Positions 1-8,445 of a stretch of 64,000 bases of DNA are shown in pieces. The notes below the pieces were generated by a model. The model did no database searches, was not told the DNA's origin, and worked only from the letters and a program-made list of their open reading frames with translations. Source of the DNA: Bacillota bacterium (GTDB lineage Bacteria > Bacillota > Limnochordia > Darwinibacteriales > DTU012). The stretch covers positions 1 through 64,000 of the forward strand of contig JAAYNP010000086.1 of NCBI GenBank assembly GCA_012520795.1, in the 5' to 3' direction. Both the position numbers and the translations under genes were made by a program. Numbering within the stretch: position 1 is the stretch's first letter; every line of letters begins with the position of its first letter.

Positions 1-19
1 CTCCTTAGATACTTGTAAC

Positions 20-245
20 AAAAAACTCTCATCCCATAAGGGACGAGAGCAACCCGCGGTACCACCCTAGTTAAGGCTCATCCTTAAGCCTTCACTTGTC
101 AGCGATAACGGGACTACCGATCAACCTACTGCCAGTTCAGCTGATAACTCCGAGGTGATCTTCAAAGAAACCTTGGTACCGGGCTCCCACCTGGTCCCGG
201 CTCTCTGTGACCGCAAATTTCTTCTACTCTCCTCTTCACAGTCTA
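20..245 (-). promoter_or_regulatory. T-box leader, Ile (AUC) specifier, for an off-window gene (probably ileS)
   Basis: Read on the minus strand this has the T-box sequence GGTGGTACCGCGG (about 55-67), followed by a GC-rich hairpin (CTCTCGTCCC / GGGATGAGAG) and a T run at 20-25, which is the terminator of a T-box riboswitch. Stem I carries an AGAGAGCCGGG / GGTGGGAGCCCGG distal helix. Between two stem I helices (AAGAAA/UUUCUU and GAGG/CCUC) the 3' strand reads GAAG-AUC-A, which puts AUC (157-159) at the specifier position. Uncharged tRNA-Ile would stabilise the antiterminator. The regulated gene lies before position 1; ileS is expected from the specifier and from the sepF-divIVA-ileS order common in Bacillota. 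Confidence 0.9.
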
Positions 246-273
246 TTGCCTGTTTCCAATTTAATTATAACTA

Positions 274-302
274 ATTATACTGAACTGTATCAGTAAAGTC
301 AA
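274..302 (-). promoter_or_regulatory. SigA-type promoter of the Ile T-box leader
   Basis: On the minus strand TTGACT is followed by a 17-nt spacer and TATAAT, a near-consensus housekeeping promoter. Transcription would begin near 267, just upstream of T-box stem I. It lies 19 bases beyond the proC stop codon, so the off-window gene has its own promoter in addition to any read-through from proC. Confidence 0.85.
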
Positions 303-320
303 GACTTGCCAGCTCTTCCG

Positions 321-1154
321 TTACAGCACTGGCCGTCCCTCAGCCCCCTCTTCCTTGTCAGCATCGCTCAACTCCCTTGCCCGCACTGCAGCAGCCCGCA
401 CGGCTTCGATGAGGGCGGAACGAAAGCCTTTGGCCTCCAATACCGCTAAGCCGGCAATGGTAGTCCCTGCCGGCGAAGCAACCATGTCTTTAAGCTCACC
501 GGGATGTTTACCCAATTCCAACATGGCGGTTGCACCTTGTACAGTCAAGGCAGCCAGCTGCAGTGCCAGATTCCGGGGCAAACCTGCCAGTACGCCCCCA
601 TCAGCCAGTGCCTCAATCAGTACATAGACGTAGGCCGGCCCGCTCCCACTAAGGGCAGTGACTGCGTCCATCAATTTTTCCTCTACTTCCACAACTTCGC
701 CGAGACGGCCAAAAATGTCCTCGATTAATGCCAGATCTTGTACACTTACCTTCTTGTTCCGCGCCAGCGCTGTAACACCCTGCTGAATCAATACTGGTGT
801 GTTGGGCATTGCCCGTATAATCCTTGCCTTTGAACCAAGCTTTTCCTCCAAACCGGCAATAGACAAGCCGGCTATGATGGATACAAACAGCTGATCTCCA
901 ACTTCATGGGCAATTGAGGCCGCCACAGTCTTAACTGCCTGCGGCTTCACAGCCAGTATTACCAAATCGGAACCTCTGACTGCCGCAGCATTGTCCTTAC
1001 CGGTGCGAATGCCGCCATACTCAGGATTGTTTGCTTGCTCAGGCAGCCGCGGATCACTGGCGCTGATGTCAGCCGGACTGCATATGCCGCAATTGATGAT
1101 CCCTCTAAGCAAGGCTGAACCCATATTTCCCAATCCGATGATACCGATTTTCAT
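321..1154 (-). CDS. proC: Pyrroline-5-carboxylate reductase ProC
   Basis: ProC catalyses the last step of proline synthesis, NAD(P)H-dependent reduction of pyrroline-5-carboxylate to L-proline, in the cytoplasm. The 277-residue protein begins with a Rossmann motif (IGIIGLGNMG) and has the family signature SGSGPAYVYVLIEA in the dimerisation domain; length is usual for the family. The ORF track starts further upstream, but the ATG at 1154 lies 9 nt after GGAAGGGG and gives the family-typical MKIGIIG start. It follows proA by 40 bases and is the last gene of the proB-proA-proC operon, under T-box control. Confidence 0.95.
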   Translation of the reverse strand: MKIGIIGLGNMGSALLRGIINCGICSPADISASDPRLPEQANNPEYGGIRTGKDNAAAVRGSDLVILAVKPQAVKTVAASIAHEVGDQLFVSIIAGLSIAGLEEKLGSKARIIRAMPNTPVLIQQGVTALARNKKVSVQDLALIEDIFGRLGEVVEVEEKLMDAVTALSGSGPAYVYVLIEALADGGVLAGLPRNLALQLAALTVQGATAMLELGKHPGELKDMVASPAGTTIAGLAVLEAKGFRSALIEAVRAAAVRARELSDADKEEGAEGRPVL

Positions 1155-1194
1155 CTGTGACATCCCCTTCCAGATTGATACAAGCACTGCGGTA

Positions 1195-2451
1195 TTACTC
1201 TCTAATCTGACCTTGGCCAAGAATCACATACTTGATGGTAGTCAGCTCCTTCAGCCCCATAGGCCCCCGGGCATGCAGTTTTTGGGTGCTGATGCCAATT
1301 TCAGCTCCCAGGCCAAACTGATTGCCATCGGTAAAGCGGGTGGAGGCATTGACATATACCGCCGCGGCATCAATTTCCCGCAAGAATCTCTGGCTCCTGC
1401 TGTAGTCGTGAGTGACAATCGCTTCTGAATGCTTCGTGCCGTAGGTATTGATATGCCGGATGGCTTCATCGAGGCTTTCAACAACTTTAACTGCCAGGAT
1501 ATAATCGAGATACTCTGCATGCCAGTCACTTTCCTCAGCCCTCTTGATCTGCGGCAGGATCTGGCATGCCCTGGGGCAGCCCCGCAGTTCCACTTCTTTT
1601 TTCTTCAGCAGAGCGAACAGAGCCGGCAGGTATTCTCTTGCCAGTTCCTGATGAACCAGGAGGGTTTCAACCGCGTTGCACACACCAGGGCGGCTGGTTT
1701 TTGCATTGTCGGCAATCTTGAGGGCCATGTCCAGATCGGCGCCCTCGTCAATATAGACGTGGCAGTTACCTATTCCTGTCTGGATTACCGGGACTTTGGC
1801 TTCATTAATCACTCGCTGAATCAATCCGGCTCCACCTCTGGGGATCAACACATCCAAGTATTCATGCATGTCGAGCAGAATTGAAACTGCCTCCCGGTCG
1901 GTCTTGGAAACCAATTGGATACAGCCTGGAGGCAGCCCAAACTCCTGAAGGACACCGGCTGCAGCCTGCACCAAAATTCTGTTTGAATGGACAGCTTCTG
2001 ATCCCCCCCGCAGAATCACGGCATTGCCGGCCTTGAAGCAAAGGCCGGCAGCATCTATCGTCACGTTTGGGCGGGCTTCATAAATCATGCCCACAACGCC
2101 CAAAGGGACCCGCATTTTCCCTACTTGCAGGCCGTTTGGCCTTCTCGGCATCTCCATGATTTCACCCACAGGATCAGGGAGCCGGGCCAACTCCCGAAGG
2201 CCCTCCGCCATAGCCTCTATTCTGGATTCATTAAGCGTAAGCCGATCAAGCAGGGCTTTACTCAAACCGGCAGCCTCGCCTGCCTTGAGATCCTTGTTAT
2301 TCTCCTCCATAATCTCTCGCTTGGAGTTCACCAGTTTCCCGGCAATCGCCTCCAATACCTTGTCCTTGACATCTGTAGAAAGGTTTGCCAAAACCTGGGC
2401 AGCCTCCTTGGCAGCTCTACCCTGTTTTAGCAGCTCTTCTCTGAGACTCAT
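1195..2451 (-). CDS. proA: Gamma-glutamyl phosphate reductase ProA
   Basis: ProA reduces gamma-glutamyl phosphate with NADPH to glutamate-5-semialdehyde, the second step of proline synthesis. The 418-residue product has the aldehyde dehydrogenase fold; the catalytic cysteine is in RPGVCNAVETLLVH and the N-terminal half has the IYEARPNVT segment typical of ProA. A GTG at 2454 and an ATG at 2451 are adjacent; the ATG is better spaced from AAGGGG. It starts 12 bases after the proB stop, so the two genes are probably translationally linked. Confidence 0.95.
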   Translation of the reverse strand: MSLREELLKQGRAAKEAAQVLANLSTDVKDKVLEAIAGKLVNSKREIMEENNKDLKAGEAAGLSKALLDRLTLNESRIEAMAEGLRELARLPDPVGEIMEMPRRPNGLQVGKMRVPLGVVGMIYEARPNVTIDAAGLCFKAGNAVILRGGSEAVHSNRILVQAAAGVLQEFGLPPGCIQLVSKTDREAVSILLDMHEYLDVLIPRGGAGLIQRVINEAKVPVIQTGIGNCHVYIDEGADLDMALKIADNAKTSRPGVCNAVETLLVHQELAREYLPALFALLKKKEVELRGCPRACQILPQIKRAEESDWHAEYLDYILAVKVVESLDEAIRHINTYGTKHSEAIVTHDYSRSQRFLREIDAAAVYVNASTRFTDGNQFGLGAEIGISTQKLHARGPMGLKELTTIKYVILGQGQIRE

Positions 2452-2463
2452 CACATCAACCCC

Positions 2464-3297
2464 TTATAGGTCACTACACCCGGTGGTGCTCTTTTCCCGC
2501 TGCTTTGGTTTTGCCACAAAGGTGGTCCCAATTTTGCCACCTGTTTGGTTTTCCAGCATCTCCACAATTTCCAAGATTACACTGTTCCTGTAGGCAGGGC
2601 CGACTACGGTTGTGATACCGGCACATGTGGCGATTCTTGCGGCTGCCACTTTTGTTTTCATGCCGCCAGTGCCCACACTGGTGGTGTTGCCACCGGCATA
2701 AGCTTCTATCTCTGTCGAAATCTCTTCCACAATGTCGATCTTTATTGACTGATCATCCAAATGAGGGTCTGCCCGGTAAAGGCCTTCCACATCCGAAAGC
2801 ATGATCAACAGGTCTGCACCGACAAGGCGAGCAACCAAAGCAGACAGCATATCGTTGTCGCCAAACTTGATCTCGTGGGTTGCCACTGTATCGTTTTCAT
2901 TAATGATGGGAATTACTCCCCACTTCAGCAAATTGATCATTGTATTAAATGCATTGAAGTTATGCTGGGGGTCTTCCAAATCATATGCTGTTAACAGAAT
3001 CTGGGCCCCAATGGCCCCGTACTCCCGCAAAAAGCGGTTGTAAACAGCCATTAGCTGCGCCTGGCCGACCGCGGCCAAGGCCTGCTGCTCAGGGATCTGC
3101 TGCGGCCGCTCGTGAACACCCATTTCGCCCATGCCGGTAATGATCGATCCGGAAGTAACGAACAGAACCTCCCGCCCCTCGTTTTTCAAATCCACCATTT
3201 GGCGTAGAAAATGATCAATCCGGTTAAAATTAAGCCTACCTCCATTATGGGTTAAAGAACTGCTGCCAATTTTGATCACAATGCGCTGATATCTCAC
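2464..3297 (-). CDS. proB: Glutamate 5-kinase ProB, short form without PUA domain
   Basis: ProB phosphorylates glutamate to gamma-glutamyl phosphate, the committed and usually proline-inhibited step of proline synthesis. The amino acid kinase fold is complete: KIGSSSL at the start, INENDTV in the middle and GGKIGTTF at the end. The protein stops after about 277 residues, where the B. subtilis and E. coli enzymes (about 365) continue into a C-terminal PUA domain. The frame ends in an ordinary stop just before proA, so this looks like a natural single-domain form. GTG at 3297 lies 8 nt after AGAGG and is preferred to the GTG at 3306. Confidence 0.92.
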   Translation of the reverse strand: MRYQRIVIKIGSSSLTHNGGRLNFNRIDHFLRQMVDLKNEGREVLFVTSGSIITGMGEMGVHERPQQIPEQQALAAVGQAQLMAVYNRFLREYGAIGAQILLTAYDLEDPQHNFNAFNTMINLLKWGVIPIINENDTVATHEIKFGDNDMLSALVARLVGADLLIMLSDVEGLYRADPHLDDQSIKIDIVEEISTEIEAYAGGNTTSVGTGGMKTKVAAARIATCAGITTVVGPAYRNSVILEIVEMLENQTGGKIGTTFVAKPKQREKSTTGCSDL

Positions 3298-3325
3298 CTT
3301 GGTCACCTCTGATCTAGTCCTTTAA

Positions 3326-3620
3326 GAAAAAGCCCCGTTCCCTTGTAGGAACGAGGCTTCTGCTCGCGGTACCATCCTTCTTGGTTCACATAATTGAACC
3401 CCCTCAGGGCAGAATTTGTTTCACCACCAGCATAGCACCTTCGGTTCTGGTGATGAGACAAAACGGCATTCACGATAACGGGTGAAACCGGAAAGGCTTG
3501 CTTTATATCACCTTCGGCTTCCAGGTGGGTTGATCAAAAAAGTTACTGCCGGGCTCTCACCATCCCCGGCTCGCTAAGAATAACTGCCTTTTAATCGGGC
3601 CTGTTCATCGCCTTTACAAC
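3326..3620 (-). promoter_or_regulatory. T-box leader, Pro (CCC) specifier, of the proBAC operon
   Basis: The minus strand carries the T-box sequence GGATGGTACCGCG (about 3364-3376) followed by a terminator hairpin (GCCTCGTTCC / GGAACGGGGC) and TTTTT at 3327-3331. Stem I has the conserved GAGCCGGG / GAGAGCCCGG distal part. Between the helices AGUUAUU/AGUAACU and CAGG/CCUG the 3' strand ends AA-CCC-A, placing CCC (3527-3529) at the specifier position. This is a proline codon and agrees with the genes downstream: uncharged tRNA-Pro would switch on proline synthesis. The leader also contains a long extra hairpin region around 3420-3500. Confidence 0.92.
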
Positions 3621-3653
3621 ACTCAATTTCTTTTCTGCTGTTATTGTTTACAA

Positions 3654-3682
3654 ATTATACCGGAAATCACGGAAGCTGTCAA
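3654..3682 (-). promoter_or_regulatory. Consensus SigA promoter of the proBAC T-box operon
   Basis: Minus strand TTGACA, exactly 17 nt, then TATAAT, a perfect match to both consensus boxes. The predicted start is near 3647, upstream of T-box stem I. A strong constitutive promoter is expected where control is exerted by attenuation. It sits immediately after the divIVA stop codon. Confidence 0.92.
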
Positions 3683-3689
3683 CAGGAAA

Positions 3690-4298
3690 CTACAGCTCCG
3701 GTTCAATCTCTTCCTCCAGTTCGTCTGCGGATTCGCATTCTAATTCGCCTTCCAACTGGCTGCTTAATTCCCGGTAGACTTTAGTGGCTGCAGATTCGTC
3801 TTGAAGCTGGACCTCACTGATTTTGACATCTTCAAGCATAGCCCATATGGTCTCCATCAGCTGCTTCATCCGTTTTTTGAATTTAAGCTCTATCTCCGCC
3901 AGTTCTTGCAGGCGGCGCTGCATTTGATGCAGCTGATCCTGATGCTCCTGGATAATCTGTCTCGCTTTGTACTTCGCCTTTTCCAGGATCACATTTGCCT
4001 TTACATTGGCCTCATCGATGATCGATTGGGCTTGTTGACTGGCAACTTCTTTGGCCTCCGTCGCAGTTTCCCTGGTCAGCGTGATTAACCCGTAGATATC
4101 CGACTCTTTATTCTGATACTTGCGCAGTTCCTGTTCCAATTGCTGGATTTGCTCATGCATGGCCTGGTTTTCTTTGAACAAGTCTTCATACTTACTGACA
4201 ATCCGGTCCAGAAAATCATCAACTTCTTCCTGATTGTACCCCCTGAAGGAACGCTTGAACTCTGCATTGTGAATATCGATTGGCTTAAGCATCCGCAT
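3690..4298 (-). CDS. divIVA: Cell-division initiation protein DivIVA
   Basis: DivIVA binds negatively curved membrane at division sites and poles and recruits division, chromosome-anchoring and sporulation partners. The 202-residue protein starts with the family N-terminus (LKPIDIHNAEFKRSFRGYNQEEVDDFLD), the lipid-binding part, followed by a long charged coiled coil (about residues 28-160) rich in Glu, Gln and Lys, and an acidic tail. AAGGGGG precedes the start; ATG at 4298 or 4292 are both possible. It follows ylmH by 22 bases in the conserved yggS-sepF-yggT-ylmH-divIVA order. Confidence 0.95.
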   Translation of the reverse strand: MRMLKPIDIHNAEFKRSFRGYNQEEVDDFLDRIVSKYEDLFKENQAMHEQIQQLEQELRKYQNKESDIYGLITLTRETATEAKEVASQQAQSIIDEANVKANVILEKAKYKARQIIQEHQDQLHQMQRRLQELAEIELKFKKRMKQLMETIWAMLEDVKISEVQLQDESAATKVYRELSSQLEGELECESADELEEEIEPEL

Positions 4299-4320
4299 AA
4301 ATCCCCCTTACCATCCATCC

Positions 4321-5106
4321 TTATATCATCCGTTTCAAGACTAAACCAACCCTACCCTTCTTTGTAGTGCTGGTAATTTGTTCCACGACAACCCTTCCCC
4401 GGCTTCTTACTGACAGCACATCACCGAGATGGATCTCGTGGGCGGGATTGGTGATCGGTTTCCAATTCACCTTAACCCGTTCGTTCTTGATTTCCCGCAC
4501 AATCTTCGTCCGTGAAGTGCCGAAACCGGCAGCGGCAACAGCATCAAGCCGCATCGAAGCCACTGTAGCCTTAATCTCCCGGACCCGCTCTGGCTCAACA
4601 GCCATCTGTTCCGGATCAATCTCCCATACCTCCACAGGCACCTGGTGTACGTATCGCCAATGCTGGAGAATATAATCGGCAACCTCTGCAGCGGCAACAA
4701 CCTGGCATCCATCAGCCAAACAGATAATATCTCCGAGTTTTTCACGCTTCAGCCCCAATCCAACCAGCGCGCCAAGGTAGTTACCATGCTTCACTTCGAC
4801 AAAGTTAAGGTTGCCTCGCGCCTGCAGTACCCTGATGGGGGATCTTATAGCCTCAGTCAGGAAGAACTGGGGATATATCACCAACCGGGACCGCTCCGCA
4901 CGGTTATAGCCACCAAATGCCATCACGCCGACTTCTGCAATCGCAGACAATACGCTTTTCGCCACCTTCTGCTCGTAAGGATCATAAAAATCCGTTATTT
5001 GCGGGCGGTTTAGCTTCCAAGCCAGTTCTGCAGCATCTATTACCCTAATCCCTATCTGTCGTTCCTGCTCTCCCTTCAGGTGAGCGATGAGTCTTTCTCG
5101 ATCCAC
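4321..5106 (-). CDS. ylmH: YlmH family RNA-binding protein (S4 domain)
   Basis: YlmH proteins have an N-terminal YlmH-specific domain and a C-terminal S4 RNA-binding domain; they associate with ribosomes and have been linked to division and to rescue of stalled ribosomes. The 261-residue protein has the S4 part near residues 180-245 (SMRLDAVAAAGFGTSRTKI, then KVNWKP). AGGAGG lies 7 nt from a GTG at 5106, giving MDRERLIAHL; the ORF-track TTG at 5112 is only 1 nt from it and is rejected. It lies between yggT and divIVA as in B. subtilis. Confidence 0.92.
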   Translation of the reverse strand: MDRERLIAHLKGEQERQIGIRVIDAAELAWKLNRPQITDFYDPYEQKVAKSVLSAIAEVGVMAFGGYNRAERSRLVIYPQFFLTEAIRSPIRVLQARGNLNFVEVKHGNYLGALVGLGLKREKLGDIICLADGCQVVAAAEVADYILQHWRYVHQVPVEVWEIDPEQMAVEPERVREIKATVASMRLDAVAAAGFGTSRTKIVREIKNERVKVNWKPITNPAHEIHLGDVLSVRSRGRVVVEQITSTTKKGRVGLVLKRMI

Positions 5107-5121
5107 ACACAAACCTCCTGG

Positions 5122-5385
5122 CTAGAATAGAAGCGCAACCAATAGTTCAATCACTATTGGCTGGACTATGGACAACAGCAAAAATACAATGAGCGGCGAA
5201 AAATCAATCATAGATGCCGGTGGAAGCAAATTGCGCACCGGCCGCAAAACTGGTTCCGTGATTTGGTAGAGAAAGACAAATACAGGATGAGTCCGGTCAA
5301 GATTCGGAAACCAGCTGATAAGCACCCGTGCCATCAAAATCAATCTATAAACTCGAAAAATACTGTTTACCAATCTTATAATCAT
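5122..5385 (-). CDS. ylmG: YggT family membrane protein (YlmG)
   Basis: A small membrane protein of 87 residues with two hydrophobic segments (around residues 3-20 and 64-85) separated by a short conserved stretch (LISWFPNLDRTHPVFVFLYQ and EPVLRPVRNLLPP). The EPVLRPVR motif is typical of YggT/YlmG. The biochemical role is not settled; the family is tied to division and envelope functions by its constant position next to sepF. Preceded by AAGGTGG. Confidence 0.93.
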   Translation of the reverse strand: MIIRLVNSIFRVYRLILMARVLISWFPNLDRTHPVFVFLYQITEPVLRPVRNLLPPASMIDFSPLIVFLLLSIVQPIVIELLVALLF

Positions 5386-5433
5386 CAGCGCACCACCTTC
5401 TGTTGCGATTAAACCCCTTACACCTTGGGCAGC

Positions 5434-5868
5434 CTACTCGCCGAAATCATCAAGATCAAAGAGGGTGGTTTCTATCTCCCCCTCAATGGTGACCGATTGA
5501 GGTGCAAAGAAGAAAATCATATCTGCCAGCTTGCGCATGTTGCCATCGATCGCATAGGTGGCTCCACTCATAAAATCAACAATTCTTCGCGCTTCGTCAA
5601 GCTCCAGATGGTTTAACCTTACAATCAAAGGATGTTTCTTTAAATGCTCTACATAATCCCTGACCTCTTCGAAATGGATCGGGTCAATGATGATCACCCG
5701 AACGGGCCTTGCTCCCCCTTCCAGGCTCACTAGATTGCCTTTCCGCACCAACCTGGTCTCGTGCTGTTTTTGCTGAACCTTCGTTTCCTGATCCCCACCT
5801 TCTGCTTCTTCTGCTTCCAGATCGCGCACACCAAGCAAAGCCAATACTTTATCCAAAAAAGAAGCCAT
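5434..5868 (-). CDS. sepF: Cell division protein SepF
   Basis: SepF is a membrane-associated protein that binds and organises FtsZ filaments at the septum. The 144-residue protein has the expected plan: a short amphipathic N-terminal membrane anchor (MASFLDKVLALLGV), a polar acidic linker to about residue 55, and the C-terminal globular SepF domain with VRVIIIDPIHFEEVRDYVEHL and RRIVDFMSGATYAIDG. The linker is rich in Glu and Gln. It starts 2 bases after the yggS stop with a good GGAGTAGGG site. Confidence 0.95.
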   Translation of the reverse strand: MASFLDKVLALLGVRDLEAEEAEGGDQETKVQQKQHETRLVRKGNLVSLEGGARPVRVIIIDPIHFEEVRDYVEHLKKHPLIVRLNHLELDEARRIVDFMSGATYAIDGNMRKLADMIFFFAPQSVTIEGEIETTLFDLDDFGE

Positions 5869-5870
5869 CC

Positions 5871-6545
5871 CTACTCCTCCTCCATGAATAGAGCAGAACC
5901 TATTCTGACCATTGTTGCTCCCTCTTCAACCGCAACCTCAAAATCATTGCTCATGCCCATGGACAACACATCGGCATCTGATTTGACCCTAGCGCGCAGC
6001 TGTTCATGCAATCTGGCCAAAGCCTGGAAACAGCTGCGGGTTTTTTCAGGTTCAACATAGGGGGCCATTCCCATTAAGCCCCGCAGATTCAAATTCGGGC
6101 ACTCACGAATTAATATTCTGGCAAAATCCAGCACATCGCCAATTCCAAGGCCGTGTTTCGCATCCTCGCCGCTGATATTCACCTGAATCAAGACATTGAT
6201 CTGCTTGTCCCATTCTGCAGCTTTCTGGTTTAACAGCGTGGCAATTTTGAGGCGTTCAAGGGAGTGGATCAGGTCAAAATCTCGGCAGTATTTAACCTTA
6301 TTAGACTGCAGCGGGCCAATCAGATGCCACTTCACCTGCGGGAACAGCCCGCTCCGCCTTTGACCTGGTATCGCCCGGTTCTCTCCGAATGTACCGACTC
6401 CCAGTTCAATCAACTGCTGAACCGTTCGATCTGAGACAGCCTTGGTTACGGCAACCAGTGTAATTGAACTTGGGTCTCTGCCCGTCCGGGCACAAGCTTG
6501 AGAAATCCTACTGCGGATCGTCTGCAGGTTTTGTTGCAAATCCAT
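5871..6545 (-). CDS. yggS: PLP-binding protein YggS/YlmE (PLP homeostasis)
   Basis: A 224-residue PLP-binding barrel protein of the YggS/YlmE/PROSC family, thought to buffer or deliver pyridoxal phosphate without enzymatic activity. The PLP lysine lies in ITLVAVTKAV, and WHLIGPLQSNK, SLER and GLMGMAPY are further family motifs. It has the usual length and is the first gene of the yggS-sepF-yggT-ylmH-divIVA run. AGGAGAG precedes the ATG. Confidence 0.94.
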   Translation of the reverse strand: MDLQQNLQTIRSRISQACARTGRDPSSITLVAVTKAVSDRTVQQLIELGVGTFGENRAIPGQRRSGLFPQVKWHLIGPLQSNKVKYCRDFDLIHSLERLKIATLLNQKAAEWDKQINVLIQVNISGEDAKHGLGIGDVLDFARILIRECPNLNLRGLMGMAPYVEPEKTRSCFQALARLHEQLRARVKSDADVLSMGMSNDFEVAVEEGATMVRIGSALFMEEE

Positions 6546-6609
6546 ACCCGATCTCTCCTAATCATCTCCTTTTCAAAATTCGCTATTCCAATCCTGCTTT
6601 CCTCCTCGC

Positions 6610-7428
6610 TTAAGCCAACAACAACACCATCAGGCCAACAAACCAGGTATAGTAAACAAAGTAGACCAGCCTGCCCCTGCGGATGGTGCTGAGCAGCAGA
6701 CGAATAGCGAGATATCCTGCAGCAGCCGCAAATATGGTGCCCAAGGCCAAAGCCGGCAATGATTCTCCTATGTTGGGAGAACCGAGCAGTTCCTTGACAG
6801 CCAGCACCTGTGAACCGAGTACAGCCGGGATACTGAGGAGAAAGGAAAACCTGGCTGCACTTTCCCGGTTGACCCCCCGCAGCATCCCTGCGGCAATCGT
6901 CGTCCCTGAACGGGAAATCCCCGGCAGTACGGCCAAAGCCTGGCCCAGGCCAATCAAAAGCCCGTCCGGAAAACTGATTTCTTCGATCGGTTTGACCCCC
7001 TTGCGGGTTCGAGCCGCGATGAAGAGAATCCCACCGGTAACGCACAGCATCGCCCCGGTGAACGCAGGATTGTCAAAAAACCGGACAATCCAATCATCAG
7101 CCACAAGCCCTACAAGAGCTATGGGAATCGTGGCCAAAACGATCACGAGCAAAAGGCGGCAGTTGGCATCTTCTCTCACCAGCTGAGGGGCTCTGGCCGG
7201 GTTTCTCAATATGGTAAATCCTGATCTCGCCAAAAGGGTTACTTCCGGCCAAAACGCAAGAAAAACAGCAATCAAGGTCCCTAAGTGCAGCATGATTTCT
7301 AAAAGCATCCCTGGTTGTTCGACCTGCAGCAGGGTGCCAAACAATACCAAGTGCCCTGACGAACTGACGGGCAGAAATTCAGTCAAGCCCTGGATGATAC
7401 CCAAAATCACTGCTTTCCATACTTCCAC
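6610..7428 (-). CDS. uppP: Undecaprenyl-diphosphatase UppP (BacA)
   Basis: UppP dephosphorylates undecaprenyl pyrophosphate at the membrane, recycling the lipid carrier for peptidoglycan and other glycans and giving bacitracin tolerance. The 272-residue protein has several hydrophobic segments, the signature ILGIIQGLTEFLPVSSSGHL near the N-terminus and the second motif PGISRSGTTI around residue 165. The GTG start at 7428 follows GGGAG by 9 nt. It is separated by 64 bases from yggS downstream. Confidence 0.95.
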   Translation of the reverse strand: MEVWKAVILGIIQGLTEFLPVSSSGHLVLFGTLLQVEQPGMLLEIMLHLGTLIAVFLAFWPEVTLLARSGFTILRNPARAPQLVREDANCRLLLVIVLATIPIALVGLVADDWIVRFFDNPAFTGAMLCVTGGILFIAARTRKGVKPIEEISFPDGLLIGLGQALAVLPGISRSGTTIAAGMLRGVNRESAARFSFLLSIPAVLGSQVLAVKELLGSPNIGESLPALALGTIFAAAAGYLAIRLLLSTIRRGRLVYFVYYTWFVGLMVLLLA

Positions 7429-7486
7429 TTAGACCCGCTCCCATGCTGTAATGGTTTGATCTGGCTCTAATAACTTCCGCTTATAA

Positions 7487-8416
7487 TCAGTTGATTCCTG
7501 CCATTTTGCTAACAATGCGCACCAACGGATCGATCAAGAACAGGGCACATACAGCCGTGACGGCATTGAACAGTGTATGGGCGTTGGCAATTTGCCGCCC
7601 CAAATCCGGCGAGGTTAACGACACAATCCCGGCAAAGCACTGAATCACCGGCAGCATGATCACCACACCGAGTACGTTGAAGATCAGATCAGCATAGGCT
7701 GTTGCCTTTGACTCCCGGCTCATGCCAATACTGGACAAGAGCGTCGTCAGAACAGTGCCGATATTGGAACCAAAAGCTATGGCTATCGCTCCTATAAGCG
7801 AGATCGCCTGTGCCCTACCAAGGACGATCACGACACTGGTGACCGCACTGCTCGATTGAACGATGGCCGTAACAGCGATGCCCACAAATACGGCAGCCAA
7901 TACATGGTTGCCAAGCTTTATCAGGGCTGATTGAACCCAGTGGTGGGCCAAAACAGGAACCAAAGTGAGTTTTAGAAGCAGCAAGCCCAAGAACAAGCCG
8001 CCCAAACCGATCAAAGCCATCCCCAACTTGTTGGTTTTACGACTCAAGGGCAATAAAAAAAGCCCGCAAATAATCAAAGGCGCAATCATGTGGGACATGT
8101 CCAGCGCTGCAATCTGCGCAGTAATGGTTGTCCCAACGTTTGCACCCAAAATGACTCCGAAGGCTTGTTTTAGACCCAGCACCCCGGCATTGACCAGAGC
8201 TACCATCACAGCCGCAACAGCGCTGCTGCTCTGCACTAATGCCGTAACAACAGCGCCGGAAACCATACTGACAAGCGGATTAAAGGTAAATCGCGCCAAT
8301 ATCCGCCGCAGGCGGATTCCCATTGCTGCCTGAATACTTTCACTGGTCAAACGCAGGCCGGTCAGGAATATGGAAATGCTTAAACTGAACTTAACCAAAA
8401 GCTTCACAGTTTCCAT
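7487..8416 (-). CDS. Na+/phosphate cotransporter family protein, without PhoU domain
   Basis: A 309-residue polytopic membrane protein of the NptA/PNaS family (Na/Pi cotransporter, IPR003841-type repeats). Two inverted-repeat halves each carry the QSSSA motif (VVTALVQSSSAVAAVMVALV and TAIVQSSSAVTSVVIVLG) and a G-x-NIGTT element (LGANVGTTITAQ, FGSNIGTVLTT). Many family members extend to about 550 residues with a C-terminal PhoU-like domain; this one ends after the transmembrane part. The ribosome binding site is weak. Substrate is inferred from the family only. It stands alone between ylzJ and uppP. Confidence 0.85.
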   Translation of the reverse strand: METVKLLVKFSLSISIFLTGLRLTSESIQAAMGIRLRRILARFTFNPLVSMVSGAVVTALVQSSSAVAAVMVALVNAGVLGLKQAFGVILGANVGTTITAQIAALDMSHMIAPLIICGLFLLPLSRKTNKLGMALIGLGGLFLGLLLLKLTLVPVLAHHWVQSALIKLGNHVLAAVFVGIAVTAIVQSSSAVTSVVIVLGRAQAISLIGAIAIAFGSNIGTVLTTLLSSIGMSRESKATAYADLIFNVLGVVIMLPVIQCFAGIVSLTSPDLGRQIANAHTLFNAVTAVCALFLIDPLVRIVSKMAGIN

Positions 8417-8445
8417 GGCACAAATATATGCCGCCTGGAATTGGA

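Noticed and set aside
1155-1220. Upstream extension of proC to 1220 in the ORF track.
   Set aside because: It overlaps the proA end, adds a non-conserved N-terminus, and the ATG at 1154 has the better ribosome spacing.
6446-7045. ORF of 199 residues overlapping uppP and yggS.
   Set aside because: It is in another frame of two well-supported genes and has no family signature.
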